DNA of 58,284 nucleotides from Nocardia brasiliensis IFM 10847 (GCF_000710915.1 NZ_BAUA01000159.1:1-58284), one strand, 5' to 3'. Shown: positions 8,288 to 17,061, counted from the stretch's first letter. Notes: generated by a model not told the origin, from the sequence alone. Translations and numbers: made by a program.

Positions 8288-9106
8288 CGGTGCAGGGGTC
8301 AGCTGGCCGCGCGGTCCGGTGAGGTCGGCGACGCCCAGACACGCGTCGCCGCGAAAGACGCCGAGTTCGTAGTGCACGGTATCGGCCTCGAAAGAGCTGA
8401 CCGCGACACCGATTTCATAATCCCCGGGATAGGTGACCTCGCCGATGTAGTCGATACGGTGCGCCGTCGGCGCCAGATCGGGCACCAGGCCCGCCGCGCC
8501 GAGCGCCGTGGCCGTGAACGCGGCGACCGCCTCGTCGTACCAGGTCGCCAGGACGATGGCGTTGACGTGCTGATTGATGTCGACGTCGGCGATCCGTGCC
8601 CGCAGGGGCGCGAAAAACGAGTAGTGGCCACGGGTTCGGCGCTCGACCGCCGGCCGAGCGGGCGCCGGTTCGGTCGAACCCGGGAGGGACAGCTCCGTGA
8701 GATCGGCGATCATCTCCTCCGGCAGTGCGAGCGGTCCCGCGTGGCCGAGCAGCAGGATCGTCGCCCCGCCGCGACCTACCTGCTCGGCGCCCGCGAACAC
8801 CGCTTGCTCGTAGGTGAACGACGACCGGCCGAACCGCCGGATTCCGGTGTGCACCGTGATATCCGGGTCCGAGAGGCGCACGGGCGCGAGCCGTTCGGCA
8901 CGCTCGCCGACGAGCACGATCTGGAAGGGACCGAACGCACCGGAGTGCACCAGTCGCTCGAATCGAGGCAATCGCAGCCGTCTGCGGGCCTCCAGCAGCC
9001 ACTGCGCCAGCGCGGTTGTGCTCGCGGTGCCGTCTCGGCCTAGATCGGCCTGCCGCGGTTGGATATCGCACTGGACCGGATACCGGGAAACTTCGACAGA
9101 GCTCAT
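8264..9106 (-). CDS. Acyl-CoA thioesterase-like protein with two hotdog folds
   Basis: The 280-residue product looks like two hotdog domains. The first is at ~1-130 (QADLGRDGTASTTALAQWLLEARRRL). The second is at ~155-270, with RARIADVDINQHVNAIVLATWYDEA matching the DxNxHVNN-type motif of 4-hydroxybenzoyl-CoA thioesterase/FatA-like proteins. It probably hydrolyses or binds acyl thioesters in the cytosol. The ATG at 9106 follows no clear Shine-Dalgarno. It lies 84 bases downstream of the MarR-like regulator on the same strand and may be co-transcribed with it. Confidence 0.75.
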   Translation of the reverse strand: MSSVEVSRYPVQCDIQPRQADLGRDGTASTTALAQWLLEARRRLRLPRFERLVHSGAFGPFQIVLVGERAERLAPVRLSDPDITVHTGIRRFGRSSFTYEQAVFAGAEQVGRGGATILLLGHAGPLALPEEMIADLTELSLPGSTEPAPARPAVERRTRGHYSFFAPLRARIADVDINQHVNAIVLATWYDEAVAAFTATALGAAGLVPDLAPTAHRIDYIGEVTYPGDYEIGVAVSSFEADTVHYELGVFRGDACLGVADLTGPRGQLTPAPSATGVPH

Positions 9107-9190
9107 GCACGGGACCTTAGAGCGGTGCGCTGGCCCAATGCCATCGCAAAAGGCCTGGTGGCGGGAACGTTCCAGCGGATTGGCGCGGAT

Positions 9191-9922
9191 CTACCGGGCA
9201 GTGTCCGAAGGCGCTCGGGCGGCGGTGCGCCGGGTCCATTGCTCGATCGCGTGCTGGAACGCTTCGTTCACCAGCAGCAGGAGTTCGGTCGAGGCGACGA
9301 ACCGGGCCCCCGCCGGGGTGTCGACGCCGAGAATCTCTGCGGTGCGCCGGGATTCGGCGGCGAGGGCCTCGTTCATCTGCCGCGTCGCGTGCAGGTTGCG
9401 CAGCCAGAGGTCATCGTCGATGACATAGCGCTCGCGGCGTCCACCGGGCACTCGTTCGCGCCGGAGCATGCCCAGTTGTTCGAGGAAGGCGACGGCGTGC
9501 GAGATGGACGCCGGACTCACCTGGAGGAGCTGGACCAACTCGGCGGCGGTACGCGCGCCGGAGTCGGTGAAGTGCAGGCAGGCCAGCACGCGCGCCTCCA
9601 TCCGAGCGAGGCCCTGGCCGACCAGCAGCGCGGTGAAGGAGTCGGCGGCGTCCTGGACCTGCTGCGGGTCGCGGCCGTAATCGCTGTCCGGGAGGGGGCG
9701 CGTCGTCGGCTGCGGTCGCTTCTGCCGGCGCGCACGCTGACGGGTCTCCTCTTCCGCCCGATCCGCGCGGTAGCCGTCGGCGCCGCCGTTGCGGGTGACC
9801 TCGCGCATGATGGTCGAGGCGGGCCGGCCCAGTCGTCGGCCGATCTCCGCGTAGCCGAGTCCCTCGGCCAGGCCGGTGGATATGCGCTGGCGATCTTCGT
9901 TGCTGAGCCTGCCTCCGGGCAT
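9191..9922 (-). CDS. Regulator with IS30-like N-terminal HTH fused to GbsR/MarR-like domain
   Basis: The start is set at the ATG at 9922 because CGAGGAG lies upstream; the frame is open to 10000. Residues ~4-45 (GRLSNEDRQRISTGLAEGLGYAEIGRRLGRPASTIMREV) are an HTH_38 motif, as found at the N-terminus of IS30 transposases. Residues ~85-240 are a winged-helix MarR/GbsR-type domain (LARMEARVLACLHFTD..AAELVQLLQVSPASISHAVAFLEQLGMLRRER). There is no DDE catalytic core, so it is not a transposase. It is divergent from the alpha/beta hydrolase at 10198, whose promoter carries an 11-bp inverted repeat that this protein may bind. Confidence 0.8.
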   Translation of the reverse strand: MPGGRLSNEDRQRISTGLAEGLGYAEIGRRLGRPASTIMREVTRNGGADGYRADRAEEETRQRARRQKRPQPTTRPLPDSDYGRDPQQVQDAADSFTALLVGQGLARMEARVLACLHFTDSGARTAAELVQLLQVSPASISHAVAFLEQLGMLRRERVPGGRRERYVIDDDLWLRNLHATRQMNEALAAESRRTAEILGVDTPAGARFVASTELLLLVNEAFQHAIEQWTRRTAARAPSDTAR

Positions 9923-10101
9923 ACGGTCCCGATCTCCTCGGTGTGTCGGTGGGCGAGGCCCGCCGCTGGCTGCCCAAGTATGTCGCCTTCCGGACCTCAT
10001 TGCAAAGAAGGTGAGCGAGGCGCATTGCGTTCATCCTCAATGTCATTGCAATGGAGCATAGAACTTCGAGTTGAATCGCCGTTTCTATTGCAAATTCAAT
10101 G

Positions 10102-10148
10102 TTGACGAATCTCTGAACGCAATGTACGGTCGACGATGTTCAGAGATT
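10102..10148 (+). promoter_or_regulatory. Promoter with overlapping 11-bp inverted repeat operator
   Basis: TTGACG (10102-10107), a 17-bp spacer and TACGGT (10125-10130) form a good sigma-A promoter for the hydrolase at 10198. AATCTCTGAAC (10108-10118) lies in the spacer. Its perfect complement GTTCAGAGATT (10138-10148) lies over the start-point. This arrangement suits repression. The 10-bp palindrome CATTGCAATG at 10044-10053 lies further upstream, in front of the divergent regulator. Confidence 0.65.
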
Positions 10149-10197
10149 TCCGAACATGGGATCTCGAAGCGCAGACAAACGCACCGAGGAGATTTTG

Positions 10198-11016
10198 ATG
10201 AGGACCATGACCGCGCAGCACTCGACCGCCGACTCGACCTGGACCGGCCTGGTGCCGGTCGAGGACACCGCACTCGCGGTGACCGACACGGGTGGTTCGG
10301 GCCCGGTCATCCTTTACCTGAACGGCGCCTACGCCGATCAGCGCCCGTGGCGGCCGGTGATCGCCGATCTCGGTACCGGATACCGGCACATCAGCTACGA
10401 CATGCGGGCGCGCGGCAAGTCGCGGCAGTCCGCGGACTACACCTTCGAGGCCTGCCTGCGCGATGTCGACGCCGTACTCGCCGCACGCGGCGTGGATCGG
10501 GCGATCCTGGTGGGCTGGTCCTACGGTGCGACCCTCGCGGCGCATTGGGCGGCACGGAATCCGGAGCGTGCGCTCGGCGTGGTGTCGGTGGACGGTGCGA
10601 TGCCGTACGGGCTGACCGGCGCCGAGGGGCAGGAGCGGATTCGGAAGTTGTTCCGCCGCATGCGTTTTCTGCTGCCGCTGGCGCGTCCGTTCGGCATGGC
10701 GGCGCGGATGAGCGCGGCCGAGCACGCCGAGGTCAACATCGAGATCAACGAGATCGTCGCGGCGATCGCACCGGTGCTCGATCAGGTGCACTGCCCCGTG
10801 CGCTACGTCCTGGCCACAGGGGCGAGCCTCGGCGGCGGCGAGGAGGAGATGGAAGCGGTGCGCGCCTCCCTCGATCCGGTGCTCGCGCGCAACCCGCACA
10901 TCCAGGTCAGTGCGAAGGTCGCGAGCAACCATTCCCACATCCTGCGCAAGGACTTTCGCGCCGTCGCCGCGGCCGTGCGCGAGGCCGAGTCGGCTCAGCA
11001 GCCGACGCGTCGTTGA
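10198..11016 (+). CDS. Alpha/beta hydrolase, 272 aa
   Basis: The start is the ATG at 10198, with GAGGAG seven bases upstream; the frame also runs back to 10156. The product has the oxyanion strand PVILYLNGAYADQRPW, DMRARGKS after strand 4, the nucleophile elbow GWSYGA with Ser108, and a C-terminal His region (NHSHILRKDF). It has no signal peptide, so it is cytosolic. The substrate is not evident. It is 24 bases ahead of the LysR gene on the same strand and divergent from the MarR-like regulator. Confidence 0.85.
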   Translation: MRTMTAQHSTADSTWTGLVPVEDTALAVTDTGGSGPVILYLNGAYADQRPWRPVIADLGTGYRHISYDMRARGKSRQSADYTFEACLRDVDAVLAARGVDRAILVGWSYGATLAAHWAARNPERALGVVSVDGAMPYGLTGAEGQERIRKLFRRMRFLLPLARPFGMAARMSAAEHAEVNIEINEIVAAIAPVLDQVHCPVRYVLATGASLGGGEEEMEAVRASLDPVLARNPHIQVSAKVASNHSHILRKDFRAVAAAVREAESAQQPTRR

Positions 11017-11040
11017 TCGACCGGCGTACGAGGAACGCCC

Positions 11041-11934
11041 ATGCTGGAGCGGCACGAGTTGGAGGCTTTCCTCACGCTGGCCGAAGAGTTGCACTTCGGC
11101 AGGACCGCCGGGCGTCTGCGGGTGACCACCAGCCGGATCAGCCAGACCATCGGCAGACTCGAACGCCGGATAGGCAGCGCGCTTTTCGAGCGCAACAGTC
11201 GCACGGTCGCCCTCACTCCGCTGGGCAGACAGCTGCGCGACGACTTGCGTCCCGCGTACGAGCAGATCACCGCGAGCGTCCTGGCCGCCAGCCGGGGCGG
11301 TAGCGTCGAACGGACCATCACGGCCGGTTTCTCGACGCCATGGTGCGGGAACCTGCTCGTGCGCGCGGCCGATCCGTTCCGTCTCCGCTACCCCGGCGCC
11401 CGCGTCGGCATCGAAGAGATCCAGCTGACCGACCCACTCCGCCGGATGCGTTCGGGCGCAGTCGATCTCCAACTCACCGAATTCCCGATCGCCGAACCCG
11501 ACATCATGACCGGGGCGGTCGTCTTCACCGAACCGCGCGGGCTGATGGTGCCCGAGCGGCATCCCCTCGCGGCGGCGGAATCGGTGTCGGTGGAAGACCT
11601 CGCCGACACGTTGCTGATCACCCTCGCGGATGAATCGGTCCCGCGCTACTGGATGGACTGCCACTTTCCCCGCCGGACTCCCGCGGGCCGGCCGATTCCG
11701 CAGGGACCCGCGACGACCTTCTGGGCAGAGGTGCTCGTGCTCGTCAGCCAGGGTATCGGCGTCAGTACCGTCGCCCTGCGCGCGGAACGGTTCCACTCGC
11801 ACCCGGGGATCGTGTTCGTCCCCTTCCGGGACACGCCCGCCATCGAATACGGGCTGATGTGGCCGCGTGCCGGACAGCACCCGCTGGTGCCGCCATTCCT
11901 CGAAACCATCTCCGAGGCAGCGCTTTCGGCGTGA
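11041..11934 (+). CDS. LysR-family transcriptional regulator
   Basis: The 297-residue product has an N-terminal winged HTH at ~1-60 (MLERHELEAFLTLAEELHFGRTAGRLRVTTSRISQTIGRLERRIGSALFERNSRTVALTPLG), the classical LysR signature. A periplasmic-binding-like effector domain fills the rest. It follows the hydrolase by 24 bases. GAGGAAC upstream of the ATG at 11041 serves as ribosome site. LysR proteins usually regulate an adjacent gene, here either the hydrolase upstream or the one downstream at 12059. Confidence 0.9.
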   Translation: MLERHELEAFLTLAEELHFGRTAGRLRVTTSRISQTIGRLERRIGSALFERNSRTVALTPLGRQLRDDLRPAYEQITASVLAASRGGSVERTITAGFSTPWCGNLLVRAADPFRLRYPGARVGIEEIQLTDPLRRMRSGAVDLQLTEFPIAEPDIMTGAVVFTEPRGLMVPERHPLAAAESVSVEDLADTLLITLADESVPRYWMDCHFPRRTPAGRPIPQGPATTFWAEVLVLVSQGIGVSTVALRAERFHSHPGIVFVPFRDTPAIEYGLMWPRAGQHPLVPPFLETISEAALSA

Positions 11935-12058
11935 GCCGCCGCGTCGGTGATCGTTTAGCCGCGCTACATCCGGCGTTGCCGACTCGTCGCTTGTTGCGTC
12001 TGGCGCAGGCTGTTGAGATTCGTGGTGCCGCTGAAATTGTTTGCTGAGAAAGGCACGA

Positions 12059-12898
12059 ATGGTGCAGACCATCACCACGCCCGGAGGCGTAGACATCGCC
12101 TTCGATCGGATCGTCGGCGGTAGCGCCGGAACGGTCATCTTGATCGGTGGCGCGTTCAGCTATCGGAAGTTTCCGAAACTGGTCGAGCTGGCCGAGATCT
12201 TGGCGCAACAGTATGGGTTGACGGTCGTGAATTACGACCGGCGCGGACGCGGCGACAGCACCGACTCGCCCGGTGTCTACAGCGTAGCGAACGAGATCGA
12301 CGACCTCGCCGCGCTCATCGAGGCGGTCGGCGGCCGCGCGGCGGTGTTCGGGTGGTCGTCGGGCGCGGGCCTGGCGCTGCTCGCTGCCGCCTCCGGGCGG
12401 GTGCGCGGCATCACGAAAGTGGTGGCCTACGAACCGCCCTTCGTCACCGACAAGGAAAACTTCGTCCCCCCAGCGGATCTGGCAGCAAGGCTACACGAGA
12501 TGATCGCTGCGGACCGCCGCGCGGAGGTGGTGCGCTACTACATGACCAAAGGCATGGGCATGCCGTGGCTGCTCGCCGCGGTCATGCGATTCACCCCGTT
12601 CTGGAAGGCCCTGTTGGCCACCGCTCCCGCCACGGCCCACGATTGGGCGATCATGGGCCCGTACATGCGTGGTGAGGCGCTGCGGCCCACCGAGTGGGCG
12701 AGCGTCGAGGTGCCGACCCTGGTCATCTCGGGCACCAAGAGTGGAGCTTTGCTGCGGTCGGCCGCCCGTGCCATTACCGCCGTGCTTCCGAACGCGCGGC
12801 ACGAGGAAGTGGCGAAACTGAGCCACGATCCGAAAATCGCTCTCCTGGCACCGGTTTCCGGCGCCTTCCTCGTCGGCGCGGATCACTTCGCGGCCTGA
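12059..12898 (+). CDS. Alpha/beta hydrolase, 279 aa
   Basis: The start chosen is ATG 12059 (GAGAAAGG upstream); TTG 12041 is in frame but has no site. The fold has GTVILIGGAFSYRKFP, NYDRRGRGDS, the nucleophile elbow FGWSSGAG, and a late His (KLSHDPKIALL). It resembles the many small alpha/beta hydrolases regulated by TetR/LysR proteins in nocardiae. It lacks an export signal. The substrate is unknown. It is followed after 28 bases by a lipoprotein hydrolase and probably shares its transcript. Confidence 0.85.
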   Translation: MVQTITTPGGVDIAFDRIVGGSAGTVILIGGAFSYRKFPKLVELAEILAQQYGLTVVNYDRRGRGDSTDSPGVYSVANEIDDLAALIEAVGGRAAVFGWSSGAGLALLAAASGRVRGITKVVAYEPPFVTDKENFVPPADLAARLHEMIAADRRAEVVRYYMTKGMGMPWLLAAVMRFTPFWKALLATAPATAHDWAIMGPYMRGEALRPTEWASVEVPTLVISGTKSGALLRSAARAITAVLPNARHEEVAKLSHDPKIALLAPVSGAFLVGADHFAA

Positions 12899-12926
12899 CG
12901 CCCAGCAATCTCGAAGAGGATCACCC

Positions 12927-13835
12927 ATGCGAATTCGCATCGTGTCATTGGCCGCCTCCAGCGCCCTGGTCCTGTCCGCAGTGCTGCTCACCGGCTGCGG
13001 CGGTACCGACAACACCGACGGCGCGGTTGCGTCGGAAACACGTTCTGCCGCAGATGATCCGGTGTCTGCCGACGGCAAGGGCCGGTATGCCGAGATCAAC
13101 GGCGGGCGGCTGTACTACGAGACCCACGGCACCGGACAGCCGTTGATCCTGTTGCACGGTGGGCTCGCCACCGCTGAATCCACCTTCGGCACCTACGTGC
13201 CCGAGCTGTCCAAGACGCGCCAGGTGATCTCGGTGGACCTGCAAGCCCACGGTCACACTCCCGATCGCGAGCGAGAGTTGAGTTATGAGTCACTGGCCGA
13301 TGACATTTCGGCGCTGATCACTCATTTGGATCTCGGCAGGACAGATTTGTTCGGCTACTCACTGGGCGGCGGCGTCGCCATGCAGGTCGCGGCGCGCCGA
13401 CCGGATCTGGTCGGCCGTCTCGCCATCGCGTCCGCCCCGTACCGCTCCGACGGCTGGCTGCCCGAGACCCGAGCCGGGATGGCCGCGATGAATCCCGAAG
13501 CGCTGCGCGAGACTCCGCTTTACCAGCTGTACAGCGGGGTCGCTCCGGACCCGGCGGGGTGGCCGGGCCTGGTCACCAAAACCAGGCAGATGCTCACTCG
13601 AGACTACGACTGGACCGCGCAACTCCCGAAAATTCAAGCATCCGCCCTCATCCTCACCGCGGAATCCGATGCCCTGTATCGCGAGCACACCACCGACCTC
13701 GTCGCCCGGCTCAACGCCGGAAAAGGCGCGCGCCTCGAAATAGTCCCGGGCACAACCCACTACGACATCATGTACCGCCCAGATCTACTCGTGCCGCTAC
13801 TCACCTCGTTTCTCGATTCGGCACCGGTTCGATAG
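12927..13835 (+). CDS. Lipoprotein alpha/beta hydrolase
   Basis: The 302-residue product has a lipoprotein signal peptide (RIVSLAASSALVLSAVLLTGC, lipobox LTGC with Cys24), followed by a polar linker. The hydrolase domain starts at ~residue 50: LILLHGGLATAEST, the elbow FGYSLGGG, then ESDALY (acidic) and GTTHYDIM (His). The mature enzyme is expected to be anchored on the outer face of the cell membrane. Known close relatives act on small esters or lactones; the substrate is not visible. GAAGAGG lies 8 bases before the ATG. It is probably co-transcribed with the preceding hydrolase. Confidence 0.85.
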   Translation: MRIRIVSLAASSALVLSAVLLTGCGGTDNTDGAVASETRSAADDPVSADGKGRYAEINGGRLYYETHGTGQPLILLHGGLATAESTFGTYVPELSKTRQVISVDLQAHGHTPDRERELSYESLADDISALITHLDLGRTDLFGYSLGGGVAMQVAARRPDLVGRLAIASAPYRSDGWLPETRAGMAAMNPEALRETPLYQLYSGVAPDPAGWPGLVTKTRQMLTRDYDWTAQLPKIQASALILTAESDALYREHTTDLVARLNAGKGARLEIVPGTTHYDIMYRPDLLVPLLTSFLDSAPVR

Positions 13836-13854
13836 CCGGACAGCCGCTAGCCGG

Positions 13855-14133
13855 TCACGAGGATCGGCCTGGCGGTCCGGATTGCAGGCTGCACCGGCCG
13901 TCGGCGCAGACCCGTTGCAGGCGTCCCCGCGACAGCGTCTGCGCCAGGCCGATCGCCCAGCAGGTGGGGCAGCCGCGCAGTGCCACCAGGCCCGGGACGA
14001 TGAGAAGCAGGCCGATCCAGCCGAGGATCGGCAGCAGTGCCATCGAGGCGGTGAGGAAGCCGAAACCGATGGCGCCCTTGGCCAGGTGGACCGGCAGGGA
14101 TCTGCTGGCGAACGATGGTGCGTCGGTGTTCAA
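13855..14133 (-). CDS. Small Cys-containing membrane protein coupled to the sigma factor
   Basis: The 92-residue product starts with TTG 14133, which overlaps the sigma factor stop (TTGA). GAGGGGAG lies 9 bases upstream. It has two hydrophobic segments (IGFGFLTASMALLPILGW and IGLLLIVPGLVALRG), then a CPTC motif and two more Cys (VCADGRC). The overlap makes it very likely the last gene of the sigma operon. A thiol or metal sensor role is possible but is inference; it does not resemble a known anti-sigma factor. Confidence 0.6.
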   Translation of the reverse strand: MNTDAPSFASRSLPVHLAKGAIGFGFLTASMALLPILGWIGLLLIVPGLVALRGCPTCWAIGLAQTLSRGRLQRVCADGRCSLQSGPPGRSS

Positions 14134-14681
14134 CTCGGTTCACTCCCCTCGACGACGGACAGATGCGCCCGCACCGCCGCCCGGGCACGATGCAGCCGCG
14201 ACTTCATCGCCGCCGCGCTGAGCCCGAGCGACGCGGCGACCGTCTTCCCCGGTAGCCCCTGGATGTCCCGCATGATCAGAACGCGACGCTGATCCTCGGG
14301 GAGCAAGGCCACGGCGGCCGCCACCCGTTCGATCTCCAGCCTGCTCAGCACGTCGTCCTCGGCCGAGGGCGAAAGCTCCTCCGCCCTCGGCGCAGTGCGG
14401 CGCGTGAACAGCTGGGCCCGGCGCAGGCATTCGTTTCGCACGATCCGGAACACCCAGGACGCGAGCGCCGTGGTCGCGCGCAGCGTGCCGATCTTGCGGA
14501 ACAGCACGATGACCGCTTCCTGCGCCGCGTCCTCCGCGTCCTGACTGCTCGCGCACAGGGACGTCGCGAACCGCCGGATATGCGGATACGCACCGGAAAC
14601 CAGTGCGGTGATGGCGGTTTCATCGCCGTGCTGGGCCGCCAGCACCAGCTGGTCGCCGGGCCACGTAGCCGTTTCACTCAT
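14130..14681 (-). CDS. ECF-type RNA polymerase sigma factor
   Basis: The 183-residue product (ATG 14681) has region 2 (YPHIRRFATSLCASSQDAEDAAQEAVIVLFRKIGTLRATTALASWVFRIVRNECLRR) and region 4 (AAVALLPEDQRRVLIMRDIQGLPGKTVAASLGLSAAAMKSRLHRARAAVRAHL). This is the sigma-70 family ECF group, with no extra C-terminal domain. Its start is embedded in the end of the upstream 31-residue frame, and its stop overlaps the downstream membrane protein start. The three are translationally coupled. No classical zinc anti-sigma follows. Confidence 0.9.
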   Translation of the reverse strand: MSETATWPGDQLVLAAQHGDETAITALVSGAYPHIRRFATSLCASSQDAEDAAQEAVIVLFRKIGTLRATTALASWVFRIVRNECLRRAQLFTRRTAPRAEELSPSAEDDVLSRLEIERVAAAVALLPEDQRRVLIMRDIQGLPGKTVAASLGLSAAAMKSRLHRARAAVRAHLSVVEGSEPS

Positions 14682-14769
14682 GCCTGTCCGACCTTCCACG
14701 CCACCGCAGCACCGCCACACAGCTGCACACCGACACCGCCGCCAGCACGGCGACCACGATCACTGTCAT
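14674..14769 (-). CDS. 31-residue membrane microprotein ahead of the sigma factor
   Basis: An ATG at 14769 follows a strong GAGGAGG. The frame encodes MTVIVVAVLAAVSVCSCVAVLRW and then RGRSDRHE, with TGA at 14676-14674, eight bases inside the sigma gene. It is a single hydrophobic helix with a CSC motif and a basic tail. Overlap with the sigma start implies translational coupling. It could simply be a leader that sets sigma translation, or a sigma-binding membrane peptide. Confidence 0.5.
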   Translation of the reverse strand: MTVIVVAVLAAVSVCSCVAVLRWRGRSDRHE

Positions 14770-14876
14770 CGATCCTCCTCGACACCGGCCCTTTCGGCCG
14801 CTCCTACATAAGAGCGACCGAGGCGGAAAAAGGATTCGGCGACACCAGCCCCGATGTCGTCGCGGTGCGCGGACGG

Positions 14877-16118
14877 TCAGTTCTGGCGGGCCAGACCATA
14901 GATCAACTCCGCGAGGTTCCCGGCCACGAGGCGGCGCAGTGCGGCGATCCGGGTGCGGTGATGGTGGTTTTCGGCGTAGGTGAACTCGATGCTCAGGCGA
15001 CCTCGGAAGGTGTAGACGAAGTAGCTGAGCTCCGGGACGGAATCACCGGTGACGAAGCCACGGAAGTCGACCACCTCCATCCCTTCCGGGCACTCCAGCG
15101 CGGGCACGACGCCCCAGTTGGTGAGGATGTTGACGGCGGTGTCCGGTGTGCTCTGCCCGCTGCGGGCCGCGGCGAACATGGTGGCCAGCGCGGTGCCGCT
15201 GTCGATGCCGTACACGATCTGCGCCTTCACCTCTTTGCCGAGGGTGAGCAGGTCGGCCTCCGGTCCGCACAGGGTGACGGTGGGCGCGTACCCGAGACCG
15301 TTGCTGGTGTCGGTGACCGGAGCCGGCGGTGTCAGGTGCGGGCGCAGGTCGACGGCATGTCCGATGATCATGGGCAGCTCGTCTTCGGGTGCGGCGCCGG
15401 AAGTTTCGGCGATCATTGCCCGCTCGGCCCGGATCACCGCGGCGCTGAGCAGCGCGTGCACCGTCGTGCCCTGCGCTCGGGCGAGGCGGAGCAGCGCGCC
15501 GGTGTCCCTGTCCGACAGCGTGATCCGCTCTTCGGTGGCGAGGCGCAGCCCCGGTCGGCCGAGTGTCTCCGTCGGCGTGAAGCGGTAGAGGCCATTGGGT
15601 GCGGGCAGTGCTACGTCGGGGACGGGAATCCCACGCTCGTGGAGTAATTCCTCCAGCCTGCGGGGCAGGACCGGGGCGGGGTCCGCGAGTGCCCCGGCGG
15701 CGAGTGCGGTGGCCGTCCGCCAGAGTTCGGTGAGGAGTTCGAATCCCAGGTGCGCGTCGCCGATGGCGTGGGATACGCGCAGTGCGACCGCAGTGGTCGC
15801 GCCGGCGTGCACGATCTCCAGGGTCGCCAGCCGAACTGCCGGATCGACTGTGTCGAGCCCGCGTGCGAGCCACTCGGCGACGCTGCTGTGCACCGTCTCG
15901 GTGACGGCGTCGTCGTGGTCGCTATCGATAACGTGGACGTAGCAGTCGCCAGCGTCCGAGCGGAGCCGCCCGCACAGCATCGGATAGCGACGGCACGTGT
16001 GCGCGAAGGCCCGCCGCAGTAGGTCGGTGTCGACCACGCCCGCACAGATCGCCACGTATGAGACGGTGAGTCTGTTCGGTGCGAAGTTCTGGTCGATGGC
16101 GCCGATTCGGTATTTCAC
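14877..16118 (-). CDS. PapA5-like condensation-domain acyltransferase
   Basis: The start is GTG 16118, preceded by GAGGAGAAC; the frame runs open to 16331 but lacks a start signal there. The 413-residue length fits the PapA (polyketide-associated protein) family. It has the HxxxD catalytic motif in RVSHAIGDAHLG (His117, Asp121) and a C-terminal NWGVVPALECPEG/ELSYFVYTFRGRLSIEFTY region typical of condensation-domain acyltransferases. Such enzymes move acyl chains from CoA or carrier protein onto alcohols of lipids. It is 31 bases downstream of a lipid-kinase-like gene and probably modifies a lipid. Confidence 0.75.
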   Translation of the reverse strand: MKYRIGAIDQNFAPNRLTVSYVAICAGVVDTDLLRRAFAHTCRRYPMLCGRLRSDAGDCYVHVIDSDHDDAVTETVHSSVAEWLARGLDTVDPAVRLATLEIVHAGATTAVALRVSHAIGDAHLGFELLTELWRTATALAAGALADPAPVLPRRLEELLHERGIPVPDVALPAPNGLYRFTPTETLGRPGLRLATEERITLSDRDTGALLRLARAQGTTVHALLSAAVIRAERAMIAETSGAAPEDELPMIIGHAVDLRPHLTPPAPVTDTSNGLGYAPTVTLCGPEADLLTLGKEVKAQIVYGIDSGTALATMFAAARSGQSTPDTAVNILTNWGVVPALECPEGMEVVDFRGFVTGDSVPELSYFVYTFRGRLSIEFTYAENHHHRTRIAALRRLVAGNLAELIYGLARQN

Positions 16119-16149
16119 GAGGTTCTCCTCAGGGGTCGGTTCATGAGAT

Positions 16150-17061
16150 TCACGGCACCAGGACGGCCTGTGCGCCGCGCAGAACGTGCGCGGTGCAGGG
16201 CCGGGCATCCAGTGATGTGCCGTCGACGATCGCGCTGCCCGCCGGACACCACACGGACACGGCGGCAGCTTGGTGGTAGGTGACGGCGGGGTGAGCGACC
16301 GCCCGGCCGGCGGCCAGCGCGGCCAGCACACGGAGTGTCTGTCCGCGCGGCGCGGAGCCGATCACGGTGACGTCGAGCAGACCGTCGTCGAGCCGCGCGT
16401 CGGGGCAGATCCGCTTGCCGCCGGTGCGGCCGATATTGCCCACGGTCACGAGCGACGCCTCGGTGTCGATTACCGTTGACGTGGAAAGGTCAGTACCACA
16501 AGCTAATTCGATCCTTACCGGTTGTGCGGAGGGTGCCAGCAGCGCCGCGGGAAGGCCGGGGGACCACGGCCGATACGGGCGCTCCAGCAGCCGGGTGTCG
16601 GACCCGATGTGCACGGCGGTGGTGAACATGGTGGGCGCGGCTGGTGCAGTGCCGGCCACTCCCACGTCGATCTCGCGGAGCTGTCCGGCCAGTACGACCT
16701 CGGCCGCCGCCCGCGGGTCGCTCAGCGGTATGCCGAGTGCTGCGGCGAGATCGTCCCGGTGCCCGGTCGGCAGCACGCCGAGCGCGACCCCGGTGCCGGA
16801 GATAGCTTGCAGGACAAGTGATATCAGGTCGTCACCACCTGCGCAGGCGATGACCTCCGGACGGTCGGGCCGGCTGAGCCGCTCGCGTATCAGGTCGATC
16901 GTCGTCGCGGGAGTGGTGCCGCGCAGTTGACGGACCCGGGCGCCGCGGGCGGCGAGGTGGTGCGCCGCCGTGACGGCCGTGCGCAGCCCTCGTCCGCGCG
17001 CACTGCACGGATACCCGATCACATCGATGGTCTTGCTGCCGATAGTGGCGGCGAAAGGCAT
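16150..17061 (-). CDS. Diacylglycerol-kinase-like protein with altered GGDG motif
   Basis: The 303-residue product has the two-domain layout of bacterial lipid kinases (DgkB/YegS): an N-terminal nucleotide domain with PEVIACAGGDDLISLVLQAI, LGVLPTGHRDDLAAALGIP, and a C-terminal beta domain (SAIVDGTSLDARP). The family hallmark GGDGT is GGDDL here, and the GTxND loop reads GHRDD. Both are changed at positions used for ATP binding, so activity may be altered or lost. ATG 17061 has GGAG upstream. It lies in an operon-like run SARP regulator, this gene, acyltransferase. Confidence 0.7.
   Translation of the reverse strand: MPFAATIGSKTIDVIGYPCSARGRGLRTAVTAAHHLAARGARVRQLRGTTPATTIDLIRERLSRPDRPEVIACAGGDDLISLVLQAISGTGVALGVLPTGHRDDLAAALGIPLSDPRAAAEVVLAGQLREIDVGVAGTAPAAPTMFTTAVHIGSDTRLLERPYRPWSPGLPAALLAPSAQPVRIELACGTDLSTSTVIDTEASLVTVGNIGRTGGKRICPDARLDDGLLDVTVIGSAPRGQTLRVLAALAAGRAVAHPAVTYHQAAAVSVWCPAGSAIVDGTSLDARPCTAHVLRGAQAVLVP

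Noticed and set aside
9191..9922. IS30-type transposase
   Set aside because: Only the N-terminal HTH matches; the DDE catalytic core and terminal inverted repeats are absent, and the rest is a MarR/GbsR-like winged helix.
10096..12138. A 680-residue minus-strand frame across the hydrolase and LysR genes
   Set aside because: It is opposite two genes with clear domains, has a composition typical of antisense frames and contains no motif.
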